DNA of 64,000 nucleotides from Melanopsichium pennsylvanicum (taxonomy: Eukaryota; Basidiomycota; Ustilaginomycetes; Ustilaginales), in assembly GCA_900208305.1 (NCBI GenBank), contig OAPG01000014.1, positions 1-64,000 on the forward strand, given 5' to 3'. How positions within the stretch are numbered: the stretch's first letter is position 1; the number at the start of each line of letters is the position of its first letter. Positions 52,289-61,811 of this stretch are shown here, piece after piece. The position numbers and the translations under genes are program-made. Below the pieces are notes generated by a model that saw only the letters and a program-made list of their open reading frames with translations, was not told the origin of the DNA and did not search any database.

Positions 52289-52945
52289 TCATGATTTTGC
52301 CCAAGCCGGAGCCTCTTGCTGCATCCAACGCTGCTCTTCGTCGGTGGTTTCTCTGTGCATGACTTGATTTCTATGACAAAATCTTCCAAATCTGGCCACT
52401 ACGTCCCTATGCTGTTTTGCAAAGCTTAGGAATGGATCACCGATTCTTTCTCCGAGTTCTACTGCCCTGTTCTGGTCGTCCAAATGCTCTGAATGACCGA
52501 AGGGGAGATAGAAGAAGGTACATAAGCTTTGATCGATTTTCCTATCCATGGCGTGTTTGATGGCGATGTCGGCCCACTTTCGTGCCAGAGTATCGGATTG
52601 ATATTGTTTTGCGCTACCGCGGAAAGCATTCCTTGGATATTGATCGAGCAATAGAATCATTCCAAGGTGTTCATCGGCGATGGAAGGAGTATTGGAAGAA
52701 GATGAAGAAGATATGATGGTGGGGGTGATGCGTTCCGAGTGTACGGCAGGGTAGATAGTAGAGTATCTAGAGACGAGCTGGTTGTCAAACTCGTCGGACC
52801 GAGTGAAATATCTTTCAGGACCAGCAGCTTTCCAGAACATGGCCATGTCAATCAACGCACCAACACCAGCAGACAGAGTGGGTGCGGATGTGCAAAGGAT
52901 CTGCTCAAACGTTCGGCCTGCTAGGGCTGCGGTTGAAAATGCCAT
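52289..52945 (-). CDS. DUF924 family protein
   Basis: A 218-residue protein with start ATG at 52945 and no intron needed. Family hallmarks are visible in order: an N-terminal aromatic segment (FWKAAGPERYFTRSDEFDNQLVSRY), MILLLDQYPRNAFRGSAKQYQSD, KWADIAIKHAMD, FFYLPFGHSEHLDDQNRAVEL, and FAKQHRDVVARFGRFCHRNQV. DUF924 proteins are all-helical, TPR-like, widespread in bacteria and fungi, and lack a firm function. The N-terminus is shorter than in bacterial members, which usually start with a VL.FWF motif. It is divergent from CDT1. Confidence 0.9.
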   Translation of the reverse strand: MAFSTAALAGRTFEQILCTSAPTLSAGVGALIDMAMFWKAAGPERYFTRSDEFDNQLVSRYSTIYPAVHSERITPTIISSSSSSNTPSIADEHLGMILLLDQYPRNAFRGSAKQYQSDTLARKWADIAIKHAMDRKIDQSLCTFFYLPFGHSEHLDDQNRAVELGERIGDPFLSFAKQHRDVVARFGRFCHRNQVMHRETTDEEQRWMQQEAPAWAKS

Positions 52946-53551
52946 TCTGATAGATTCAGGTTTGATCGGCGTCGGATTGAAATGGATGTTGCAGAGACGA
53001 CATGGCTTAAGACGAGAGTGTAGTTATGCGTCAAGAACGAGGATCAGCGTGTTGGTAGGTAAGGCTTTCAGATTAGGAGATTGAGAGAGCGCCAAAGCAT
53101 TGATCTCGACATGAAAATGACAATATGAAGCTGCATTCTTTTTGTGTGTGTGTGTATTTTCAGTGTTTCACGTGTTTTTTCTGTATATATGTTAGACCTT
53201 GATTTGGATTCAAAGTTGAAACTCGTGACCGACTTTAAGGGCTGAGAATGATTATTAATATTGTTGAGACAGATTCCAAGCATTGTTGCACTTTATTGCA
53301 CGTTACCATACATGCTCACATCAACTTGGGCAGTCTCTTTGTTCATCATCATTGCCCGTACTACCCTCTTCATCCAATCTTGCGCATCTCGGCAATCTTC
53401 ACTTTCACCTCTGTACTGACCGTATCACTTCCTGTATCGTACTCGCTATATCGGATAGAGCAGCGCTCGTTATTTCTATAAAAGTTCTGCTGGATTGGGA
53501 TCCGCCACAGACGTTGCGCTACAATCGTTGCACACGAGTCGCTCTGCAACC
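52946..53551. other. Divergent promoter region between DUF924 and CDT1
   Basis: About 600 bp shared by two divergent genes. It contains a (GT)n run at about 53143-53156. No ACGCGT box is visible here, unlike the MCM5 promoter. Confidence 0.6.
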
Positions 53552-56500
53552 ATGGCGCCCAATAGGGGCTTAGCGACCCATTTTGCCCCAACAAAAGCCA
53601 GCATCACTCGCATCAACAGCAATCGCACTCTTAAGGGAAATGCGCTCAGAGATGGCCCCATCAAATCCGACACCCTGGCTGCACAGCCAACACCTGCATC
53701 CATCTTCGCATCGAATTTCAACAGTGTCACTCAAGAACCACCAGCCGATGCAGTCCCAGCCGCAGCAACCGTCGCATCGCCATCGAAATCTACGACATCA
53801 AAAAAGGCTATCGTCAGGCGAACAACTCGCACTCGCCTCCGAACGCCAGAAGAGGGCGAGGTAGACCGCATTATGGCTGAATTCGATGCGCTCCCTCCCC
53901 CTATACCATCCAATGCCGCACCAGTAGAGCTGCTAGGTACACCACCAACCACGCCTCGCGCCAATGCTAGATCTTCTCTCCTCTCGCCCCTGCTCGAACC
54001 AACTCAAATGTCGCCCATCAGCGTCAGGACCGACCCAGACACAAACAAGTTGTACCTTCGCCTTCCCGCTCGTTCATCTCCACATAAGCCTTTACAGTCT
54101 GCTGCTACCGCTTCTGCTGCTTCTGCTTCTGCTTCTGCTTCTGCTTCTGCTTCTGCTTCTGCTTCTGCTTCTGCTTCTGCTTCTGCTTCTGCTTCTGCTT
54201 CTGCTTCTGCTTCTGCTTCTGCTTCTGCTTCTGCTTCTGCTTCTGCTTCTGCTTCTGCTTCTGCTTCTGCTTCTGCTTCTGCTTATTCTTCCTCTTCTAC
54301 CAGTCCATCGAAGCGAAAGAATGCCAGCCCACCTCACAGCACCTCACCGACAAAAACACCCAGAAACGTCCTACAGGGCACCCCGGCTCGAAGGCTCATC
54401 ACCGACGAACCAGAATTGTTTGGTACAGAAGAAGAGGATGGCTTGGTGCTCACACCAGGTCGATCCAAAGGTACGCGCATAGCCTTGGGAAGTCCAAGCA
54501 AGAGCTCTTTGTTCACCAGGCTCGGTGACACGCCAAAGGAGAAAGCACTCAAAAACATCATGGTGGAGGACGACGACGAAGATATCATTACGCCAAAGGC
54601 GGTCAGGGAGAAAGCACGAGGGTTAGCGTTACCCGCTATGGCCACAGCGAATGCTGCGGCCATCTTCAAAGGTGTAAATCTACCAAGTTCAGGCCGCGCG
54701 CCTAACCTTCTCAGCCAACACGTTGAGCAACCATTGGCGTCCAGCACGTCCTTCTCGAGCGGGCTTTCGCATACCGAGATCGACAGCTACGGTACGGCGT
54801 GGCAGAGAGAAGCAAAATTACCACAGCTCAGTCACACCCTCTCAGCAGATTTGGTATTACCGTCGTTCTACTCGAGCCTCGTGTCACTCCATGTAGCGCT
54901 CGAACATGCGCTGGTCGTGCACTTGGCCACCGCGGGTTGCGCTAGCGCTACGTTGCAATCTTCTTCCACCTCTTCAGACGAGTCCGACTCCGAACTCACT
55001 ACGACCAAGCACCTCTCCCAATGCAAGACCGTTCGTCTTCCAAACCTCATCGCATTCTCTGCCCTTCGCCCGCTCGTAGAGCGCTCTGGCGGTCGTCGCT
55101 TAGGACCAGCTGAACTCAGGAGGTTGGCAAGTGTGTGGCTAGACTTTCACAAGTCTGCCTCCGATGCTACCTCTGACGAGGCACCAGAGCAAGTAAGAGG
55201 TTTGGGCTTCATCATCACCAAAACGAGGAGTCTGGACCCACGTACGGGTAGAAGAGCACTGGATTGGGGTTTGGGCATCGAGTTAGAGATCAAACGCACC
55301 ACAAGGCAACGCACTCCTCCGACCCAAGTGAATTTTGGCGGCGTCCAGGTTCAGAGCTCGCCTGTTGTGCCTCAGTCTACAGATGCGTTTGATGAGAAAG
55401 TGCTCGGCACACCCAAGCTTTCGAATGCGAGATGTATCACCCCTCCCCCGTCGAGCGAAACCAAGCTTTCAAGGTCTCCTTACATCGGTTCGTTTTCTTC
55501 ACCCCTCTTAGCCTCACCTCAACGAAGAAGAGGCGGCGTTATCACGGCTACGTCTCCGACTCCTAATTCACTTAAGAACAGAAGCAGCATCACCGGAAGA
55601 GCCAAAGCGCGAGAGAAAATGTCAATCGTTGCGCTTTGGAACAACGGATTGGAAACGCGAAAGGCTGAGGTCGGAAGGAGGTTACGAGAAAGATGCGGCA
55701 GGTTTCATCAACTGTGGCTGGATGAGAATGGTATCTCGATCCCAACTTGCTCGCCGACCAAGGTTGAGTCAGCTATTGGACCCGCCACGCCTTCAAAAAG
55801 GGACAGCATGGTCGGGCTTGGGCTTGGCATCGACAGCGATGCAGAAGACGAGGCAAGTCAAGAACCAAATCAGTCGCCTCCAGCACCTAGAGAGGTCATC
55901 ATGGGAGCAGGCGGATTGCTCACTCCGTCTGCCACCAGATCCGGTGGTCGCAGAGTTGGAAAGCGCATTTTCCATCTCGACCCTAGCGAGCTTGAAAATC
56001 CTTCGCTTTCCTCGGGTGATGAAGGCGATGAGGATGTTGCATCGCGGCTTGTTTTTCGAGCTGAAGGCAAGCAGGGTCTCATTGAGGAAGTGTTGCACAC
56101 TGTTACGCGGACAAAGTGCATGACGTCGCTCAAACCAATGACGAAAATTTCATCGCAGGTAGAAGCTGGTCCGATCCCACCCAGAGGTTACCAACTCAAC
56201 GCATGGCATCCAGACTTTGCCTTGAACGATCCCAAAGTGGTTCATCCTATCCCACTAGCAACGTTACCTTCGCTCAATGCGCCTTTGACCACACCTAGAC
56301 ATCAAAAAGATAAATCGCTCCTCGATGCTGCCTTGGCCACACCCAAGAAACCGGTCAAGTTCAGCCAGGATTCGATTCTCACTCCTCGACCCGGCCCCAG
56401 CGGCACTATCGGAACACGCAACACGGCCGGAATGAGTTTACGCGAGCGTATCGCAGCCAAAGAAGCACTTCGTCGTACCTCTTCGCTCCCATCTCTGGCT

Positions 56501-56932
56501 TCTTGTTCTTTTTCCGCCAACGAGGACGGCTCGAGCAGCATTGGGTTGGGTTTGACACGGATGCAAGCATTATCTCAACGAGCGTTAATCTCACGATTAC
56601 CCGAGTTGTGCAGTATCTTGTTCATGCTTTTTTCCAACGGTACCACTCTGAGCAGCAAGGGTATTACTCGTAGTCCTACGATGGCCATGAACGATTTGTT
56701 GACGAAATTGAGTAAGAGTGTAAAAATTCAACTTAGTCCAAGAGAGTGTAGGATGAGTTTGGATGTTTTGCAAAAAGTAGCACCGGGATTTTTGATCATC
56801 ATTTCTCCGAATGAATCGTCAACTACGGTTGGTAAAGAGTATGTCAAGTTGGGAAACAATGATGAAACTGGTGATTTGTGGAGATTAAACGACGTTCGAC
56901 GGAGGATTGCAAAAGAGTTGAATTCGAGGTAA
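53552..56932 (+). CDS. CDT1: DNA replication licensing factor Cdt1
   Basis: An 1126-residue protein; the frame opens at TTG 53495 but the first ATG, in strong ACCATGG context, is at 53552. Cdt1 loads MCM2-7 onto origins with ORC and Cdc6. The central domain (about 410-610) has the CDT1 fold pattern: LPQLSHTLSADLVLPSFYSSLVSLHVALEHAL, then LPNLIAFSALRPLVE, LGPAELRRLASVWLDF. The C-terminal winged helix (about 960-1126) has LRERIAAKEALRR, LISRLPELCSILFMLFSN, LSPRECRMSLDVLQKVAPGFLIII and ends DVRRRIAKELNSR, matching the MCM-binding end of Cdt1. Residues about 185-245 are an uninterrupted Ser-Ala repeat encoded by TTCTGC hexamers. It is larger than human Cdt1 (546) because of disordered regions. 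Together with MCM5 it gives two licensing proteins in the window. Confidence 0.85.
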   Translation: MAPNRGLATHFAPTKASITRINSNRTLKGNALRDGPIKSDTLAAQPTPASIFASNFNSVTQEPPADAVPAAATVASPSKSTTSKKAIVRRTTRTRLRTPEEGEVDRIMAEFDALPPPIPSNAAPVELLGTPPTTPRANARSSLLSPLLEPTQMSPISVRTDPDTNKLYLRLPARSSPHKPLQSAATASAASASASASASASASASASASASASASASASASASASASASASASASASASASASAYSSSSTSPSKRKNASPPHSTSPTKTPRNVLQGTPARRLITDEPELFGTEEEDGLVLTPGRSKGTRIALGSPSKSSLFTRLGDTPKEKALKNIMVEDDDEDIITPKAVREKARGLALPAMATANAAAIFKGVNLPSSGRAPNLLSQHVEQPLASSTSFSSGLSHTEIDSYGTAWQREAKLPQLSHTLSADLVLPSFYSSLVSLHVALEHALVVHLATAGCASATLQSSSTSSDESDSELTTTKHLSQCKTVRLPNLIAFSALRPLVERSGGRRLGPAELRRLASVWLDFHKSASDATSDEAPEQVRGLGFIITKTRSLDPRTGRRALDWGLGIELEIKRTTRQRTPPTQVNFGGVQVQSSPVVPQSTDAFDEKVLGTPKLSNARCITPPPSSETKLSRSPYIGSFSSPLLASPQRRRGGVITATSPTPNSLKNRSSITGRAKAREKMSIVALWNNGLETRKAEVGRRLRERCGRFHQLWLDENGISIPTCSPTKVESAIGPATPSKRDSMVGLGLGIDSDAEDEASQEPNQSPPAPREVIMGAGGLLTPSATRSGGRRVGKRIFHLDPSELENPSLSSGDEGDEDVASRLVFRAEGKQGLIEEVLHTVTRTKCMTSLKPMTKISSQVEAGPIPPRGYQLNAWHPDFALNDPKVVHPIPLATLPSLNAPLTTPRHQKDKSLLDAALATPKKPVKFSQDSILTPRPGPSGTIGTRNTAGMSLRERIAAKEALRRTSSLPSLASCSFSANEDGSSSIGLGLTRMQALSQRALISRLPELCSILFMLFSNGTTLSSKGITRSPTMAMNDLLTKLSKSVKIQLSPRECRMSLDVLQKVAPGFLIIISPNESSTTVGKEYVKLGNNDETGDLWRLNDVRRRIAKELNSR
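54111..54285. repeat. (TTCTGC)n hexanucleotide array in CDT1
   Basis: About 29 almost perfect TTCTGC/GCTTCT units encoding (Ser-Ala)n. The absence of synonymous drift between units points to recent slippage expansion; all frames stay open through it because of its periodicity. Confidence 0.95.
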
Positions 56933-57092
56933 AATAATAAAAATTGTTGTTATTATCAAACCAATTTGATTGAAAAGGAAATAGGAAATCATCATTAATA
57001 AGTGAAATCATTCAAACCAAATCATGTTACTGTTTAAATGCAATATTATTAACATACAATCCATTCCTATACCGTGAGACTTTTGGAGTAAT
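56933..57092. other. Convergent 3' spacer between CDT1 and RRP8
   Basis: Only 160 bp of AT-rich DNA separate the two stop codons, so the 3' UTRs probably overlap. Confidence 0.6.
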
Positions 57093-58823
57093 CTAGCGAC
57101 GTTTATAGATACAAGGTTTCAATAAACTTTTCCCTTTCTCTGCCAATCCGTCCAATGTCGCATTGTACGCATTCAAATCCAATTGTTTCTCTAAACCTTG
57201 TAAACTTGCTACATGAGCATTTGTATCGAGCTTTGTAAACTCGAACAGTACAAAATGAGTATTTTGCATATCCTTATTCTCCAAACCAAACCCAATTAGT
57301 TTGACCAAATTAACAAAATCATCAAAACCTCGTTCGAATCGACTCGAAACTTCAGCAATGATCATCTCGCCACCTATTCTCAATACTCGTTTTGCTTCAA
57401 GTAACATATGTACCCAATTGGTACCCATCAAGCTCAGACAGAATACTGCTACATCTACCACCCCTTCCGCCTTGTTCTGCTCAAGATGATGTTCAAGACC
57501 TAAAGGATCGTCATGGTCAAAATAGCCGGGAAGAGGTAAACCATTGATGGCGGCAGAATCCTGTTTTCTAACCCAACCATCTTGAGTGGTAACTAAATCG
57601 TAACATAAAACTTTGAATCCTTTTGGATTCAGATTTTTAGCTAAACCTCCTTGACCCGCACCCAAATCCACCACCAATGCCCCGCATGTGAATCGCGCTT
57701 TTTTCTGTTTTGTAAACCTTGACACAACATCAGCACCAATTCCCCCTCCCCCTCCAATTTGGGATTTGGCCTTATTCTTACCTCCTTCTCCTCCTGCTTT
57801 AGAGTTGTTGTTGTTGTTGGAAGCGGTATGAATGCACCAAGATGAGACCAACAACATTTCTGCAATCCTATCTAATGGATTCTTGGGCCAAGATTTCACC
57901 TGTTCACGAAATCCAGCATGATACTCGTCAAACATGGACGGTGACGCATCCATCATGCAGACGGCTTCGGTGGAGGCGGTGGTATACAGCTTCTCGTTGA
58001 TGGTACGAAATCGTGAGCCTGAAAGTTTGGACAACATTTGTGCTTGAAGTGGTGTGAATGCGGTCACTTTGATCGGCGTCAAGTTTGATGTTGGTGTTAT
58101 AGCCTGTTGTGTAGCTGTTGAATTTGAACGTGAAATAGGTACTGGCGTATCTGAAGCTGTTGTTTTGGCCACTGTCTCTGAGTTAGAAGGGTTGGTATCA
58201 ACGGCTGTGGGAGTTTGTTGGTGCTGTACCTTGAGTTGCTTGTTGATCTTTTTCCTTTGAGTCTTTGAGAGTTTGGACAAGTCGACCTCTTGTCCATCGA
58301 CGACAACGATTCGAGGTTGGTTCTGTGCAGCTTTCTGTTTTTCGATTCCTCTGGTTGCGAAAGGATCTTTGTTTGCTCCCTCTTTGTCTACTTTGTGGTT
58401 CTTTCCGCAGCCTATACCATTTACTTGCTTAGGCTTCTTCTTGTTTGAAATTATTGCATCTGCTCTTCCCACCTCGTCATCTTGCTCATCACTGGCCTGA
58501 GAGAGGTTTGGCTCGTCATTCTGCCAGCGTTTGCGTTTAGATGTGAGTGCACCTTTGAGTCGAAGATCAGCTGCGGTGCGTGTGTTTCCGTTTGCAGAAG
58601 TGTGGTCGTCAAGCGTTGAATTCTTGGGTGTTGCACCAAGACCAAGATTGGCTTGACGTGGTCGATTGTTGGTGGTGATAGTATTGCTGCTCTGAGATAA
58701 TGCCGATGAAGTGAAAGTCGAAGGGCAAGATAGACCAGGTAGTTTAGAAAGAATGGAATCTGCCAAAGCCGAACGTTTGAGCTCGAATTCTGCCTGAAGC
58801 TGGGATAAATCCAGACCTGACAT
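57093..58823 (-). CDS. RRP8: Ribosomal RNA-processing protein 8 (25S rRNA m1A methyltransferase)
   Basis: A 576-residue nucleolar SAM-dependent methyltransferase; yeast Rrp8 makes m1A645 in helix 25.1 of 25S rRNA. The open frame runs to a TTG at 58985, giving a hydrophobic pseudo-leader, but the first in-frame ATG is 58823 (MSGLDLSQLQAEFELKRSAL). Residues 1-300 are basic and disordered with nuclear-signal-like KRKR and KKKPK clusters. The catalytic part starts near 315 (LSKLSGSRFRTINEKLYT, then FDEYHAGFREQVKSWPKNPLDRI). SAM motif I is VVDLGAGQGGLAK near 382. The Rrp8 signature VVDVAVFCLSLMGTNW and GEMIIAEVSSRFE follow. An insert with an Asn run and Gly stretch separates the substrate helix from motif I. 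The gene ends 160 bp from CDT1 (convergent). Confidence 0.95.
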   Translation of the reverse strand: MSGLDLSQLQAEFELKRSALADSILSKLPGLSCPSTFTSSALSQSSNTITTNNRPRQANLGLGATPKNSTLDDHTSANGNTRTAADLRLKGALTSKRKRWQNDEPNLSQASDEQDDEVGRADAIISNKKKPKQVNGIGCGKNHKVDKEGANKDPFATRGIEKQKAAQNQPRIVVVDGQEVDLSKLSKTQRKKINKQLKVQHQQTPTAVDTNPSNSETVAKTTASDTPVPISRSNSTATQQAITPTSNLTPIKVTAFTPLQAQMLSKLSGSRFRTINEKLYTTASTEAVCMMDASPSMFDEYHAGFREQVKSWPKNPLDRIAEMLLVSSWCIHTASNNNNNSKAGGEGGKNKAKSQIGGGGGIGADVVSRFTKQKKARFTCGALVVDLGAGQGGLAKNLNPKGFKVLCYDLVTTQDGWVRKQDSAAINGLPLPGYFDHDDPLGLEHHLEQNKAEGVVDVAVFCLSLMGTNWVHMLLEAKRVLRIGGEMIIAEVSSRFERGFDDFVNLVKLIGFGLENKDMQNTHFVLFEFTKLDTNAHVASLQGLEKQLDLNAYNATLDGLAEKGKSLLKPCIYKRR

Positions 58824-59291
58824 GATCGCTGCTTTGTTTGCTTCAGCGTTATGGGCCCGTCCAACGAGTAAGATGAGGTGATCGCTGGTGTAAAGTACTG
58901 TACAGCAGAGACGATACGATATGTTGAGGTTGGGTTGTTTGAGAAGGAAGAAAATACAAGAAACAAAAAACAAAACAAAAACCAAAAAAAAAAAAACCCC
59001 TAAAAAAAGAGGTGCAAAAGTGAGGAAATTGGCGACATACGCTTAGCAAAGAATTTAAGTGAGAATTATTATTTATTTTATCTTATTATGCACGCTCCAA
59101 GGCTTTTGTGTTGCTCCACCTGCTGCTCAGCATCCAAGCTTGATCTGTGTGGTCATTTGAGATACAATAGACATGGATTTCAAAGCCTCCTTCTCACCAC
59201 CATCATCGCCTTCACACAGTATTCAAGTAGAACCTGGCTTTGATCTTTAACCACTTCTTCTGACCACAACTTCTGTCAACCGTCGCCCACC
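58824..59291. other. Divergent promoter region between RRP8 and the DUF3140 gene
   Basis: About 470 bp with an A-rich tract (about 58970-59005) next to the RRP8 leader. It is the only clear promoter for the DUF3140/MED22 locus downstream. Confidence 0.55.
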
Positions 59292-61811
59292 ATGGTAAAG
59301 TCCGATCATGATGTCATCAAAGAGTTCAACGAGCTCGTCAACATGACCGCCTCCGAACTTGAGAAGTGGCTCAAGTCTTCCGATTCCACTTCCTCCGGTT
59401 GGACCAATGGCGATTCGGGCGAAACCGTCGGTCACAATAGTGGCACCAAAATCGTCGACATCTTAAAGCGAAACCCCGACAAGAAAAAAGACAAGTACAC
59501 CGAAGATGACATCAAACACATGCGCAAAGTGGTTAGTTACAACAAGAGGCACTTGGCTCAGGAACAGCACCTCAAGCAGAAGAAGAGCAAGCAAGAACTT
59601 CAAAACACAAAGAGCTACAAATCATTAAAGAGTGAGTACACAACAACATTTCCCTGTGTCCGCTTCTCCCCTTGCCCTTTTCTCGCTTCTTGCTTTCCTC
59701 TCAAGCCAACGGCTTGAATTTGGTGTTTGCTTCGTTGTTCCTCCTCCTCCCTATTCCCTCTCTCGAGGCAGAAAAAAGGTCAAGTATGCGCAACTTCTTT
59801 GCAGCTTCATCCCCCCCCCCCCCCCTCAACTGCATTGGAGAGTCTCACCCAACATCAAATCATCGTCTTTGCGTAGCAAAACAAAGCAAGCCAAGAGTGA
59901 CCTCACTACTCAATTCACCGTTGACCAGTGGATCCCAAATAAAACATCACTCATGCAAAACAACGATCCTCGCAATATGGTGCCATTTTTCTTGATCCAT
60001 CCAAAACCAACACCATTCTGACGCCCACCACCTCGCAACCTCTACTCAATCGGTTACTCTTGCTTGTCTCCTCAACAATCCAAATCAAACCAACCCACTT
60101 TCCCTTCAGACGGCCAACCCAACGCTTCTTCATCTCAAAACGCACCTTCCACAACAGCATTTCGATCCGACGTAGCACTTCCTACCGCTCTTAATCTGGG
60201 CAAGATAGGAACGTCGGCAACAATCGCATCCACCGCAGCCGCTTCTTCAGCTGCATCCACAAATTCACATCGTCTCAACTCGAAAGAGTATCTGGACAAT
60301 CTCGAAGAGTCGGTCAACAAGACCATTGATACAGAAATCGAAACGCTGCTCTCTTCGTACAAGGAGCTCGTATCGTTGGCCACTGTAAGTTTCTCGCATC
60401 TTTCCTTTCTCTCTCTGCATATACATGGTCTAAACAATCCACTTTTGGTACTGATCACACAACTGAACTGGTCTGGTTTCATTTCGTAGATCGCGGACAA
60501 GGACAAATACCATGTGGCTCAAGAAGCGTTTCAGACTGAAGCTCGCGCAGATATTATGGTAAGCTCTCCCCCCCCCCCCTCTCTCTCTCTTTTCTTTCCC
60601 ACTCTCCCCGTCTTGGGCTATTTTGCTAATGAGAAAGTTTAATCTCGCCTCTTTTGTTTTCCAACGCATTGGCATACGCAGATTCGATCGGCACAAACAT
60701 TATCTTTACTTTCTGAAAGTCTCAAGTTGTCACTCTTGCTTTCGAAAACGCCGGATCCGAGTTTGAACGACGAAGCGATTTCATTGATCGAGAGTACCGA
60801 GAAAGAAAAGTTGAAATGTGCCGTCTTGTTGGCGAGTATCATGGGGTTGGAGTTGGGGAGTGCAAACGATTGGGTCAAAGAGATGGACGATGCGTTTTTA
60901 TCTCGTCGCCATTCTTCGGCGACAGGAGAAGGGGTTGGCGAGGCAGCAGAGGTGAAGAGTCAACATGGAACTGGATCAAGGAGAGATGATGGAGTGAATC
61001 AAGTTCCAGGCAAAAAGGCTGCTGACGGTACAGGCGAGGATTTGAATCGTGATAACGAGGATGAGGATGACGAGATGGAGGATGTGCCAACTGGTTGAAC
61101 AAATTGCACGTTCTAGTTTAAAGAAACTGCACGTACATATATATCAAAAATCTAATGTCAGACACAAGAACAAAACGAGCTTCAGCGAGGTCGGTGCGCG
61201 AAGCTCTCTTGTCGTGGAAAACTACCTACAGCAAGCAGAACATTGCAGGCTCTAATCCATCGGTGTTGCACTGGGCAACGGAGCAATACTGGATGGTTAG
61301 ATGGCTGGAAATCCTTTGGCCCCCACGCCTTGGCTGCATACGATACAGCGTTTCAATCCCACCGATGAACAAACAAGATCTCTCGAACAGATCAACATTA
61401 TGTGATAGTCTCAGAGCAAGAACTCAGCGTCAGCCAAATTTTTGCGAGGGGGGGGGCTTATTACGGTCGCTCGGAAGCCCCTTTTTTCCCGATACACACT
61501 ACACAGTCCACCTCGAGAGCAGACATAATTTCATTCCATTTTTTGGCTTCCAAATTTTTTTGTGTCCAGCTTCTCCTCTTCCCTCCATCTTCTTGTTTCA
61601 GTTATATCCTTTCGCCTTCGTTTGGTCGTGGTCTCGATTCTTTCTCTCGTACAGGCGTATTGTGGGGGAGGAAAATTTGCTGACACCACTTCATTATCTT
61701 TTTTTTTATTTCTTGCAAACAAAATGGATATTTGATTGGGATACCGATGATGTTTGTAATTGTACTCTACTATACTTTATAGATTGGGGTCATGATCCTC
61801 TCAAAGCCTAA
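59292..61811 (+). CDS. DUF3140 family protein, two exons flanking MED22
   Basis: A 122-residue protein: exon 1 is 59292-59631 (start CCACCATGG) and exon 2 is 61783-61811 (29 nt). The donor is A|GTGAGT and the acceptor TTTATAG; both are in phase 1. Exon 1 has the DUF3140 pattern (EFNELVNMTASELEKWLKS, then KIVDILKRNPDKKKDKY, HMRKVVSYNKRHLAQE, KSYKSLK). The joint adds NWGHDPLKA, the expected conserved DUF3140 tail (S.KNWGHD..K), so the distant exon is very likely real. The 2,151-nt intron contains the entire MED22 coding region on the same strand; the other introns in this window are 105-370 nt. I found no closer copy of the terminal exon. DUF3140 has no established function; the fold is small, helical and charged. 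Confidence 0.8.
59811..59825. repeat. Poly-C run in the DUF3140/MED22 intron
   Basis: Fifteen consecutive C bases; prone to slippage and sequencing error, relevant when looking for a MED22 start exon here. Confidence 0.9.
60110..61098 (+). CDS. MED22: Mediator subunit 22 (Med22/Srb6), 5' exon unresolved
   Basis: Three coding exons are clear: 60110-60384, 60490-60558 and 60682-61098, with GTAAGT/GTAAGC donors and CGTAG/CGCAG acceptors. They give 253 residues plus one upstream base. The Med22 core is YLDNLEESVNKTIDTEIETLL, SYKELVSLATIADKDKYHVAQEAF, ADIMIRSAQTLSLLSESLKLSLLLS; an acidic tail follows. Med22 is in the Mediator head module and contacts RNA polymerase II machinery. There is no in-frame ATG before the core: a stop lies at 60019 and the only candidate start is a TTG at 60064. 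An acceptor (CCCTTCAG) at 60109 opens the first exon in phase 1, the same phase as the DUF3140 donor at 59631, so splicing to that exon would be in frame. Alternatively a short ATG exon lies unseen in 59640-60100. Confidence 0.85.
61099..61782. other. 3' part of the DUF3140 intron / MED22 3' flank
   Basis: About 680 bp between the MED22 stop and the DUF3140 terminal exon. It should hold the MED22 3' UTR and polyadenylation site. A plus-strand frame is open but the protein it gives looks random. A patch near 61230-61260 weakly resembles a tRNA B-box, but no cloverleaf can be formed. Confidence 0.5.

Noticed and set aside
54092..54337. Arg-Ser repeat protein on the minus strand and poly-Leu frame on the plus strand
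   Set aside because: Both are alternative readings of the TTCTGC array in CDT1.
58824..58985. Hydrophobic N-terminal extension of RRP8 (FVLFFVSCIFFLL) resembling a signal peptide
   Set aside because: It starts at TTG, derives from an A-rich leader, and precedes the first ATG. A nucleolar methyltransferase should not carry a signal peptide.
59672..59995. 107-codon plus-strand frame inside the DUF3140 intron as a MED22 first exon
   Set aside because: Low-complexity, with a poly-C run. It starts with a non-conserved hydrophobic stretch and has no consensus donor in the phase needed to join 60110.
61195..61265. Possible tRNA gene (weak B-box-like GGCTCTAATCC)
   Set aside because: No matching A-box at proper spacing, no acceptor stem and no cloverleaf.
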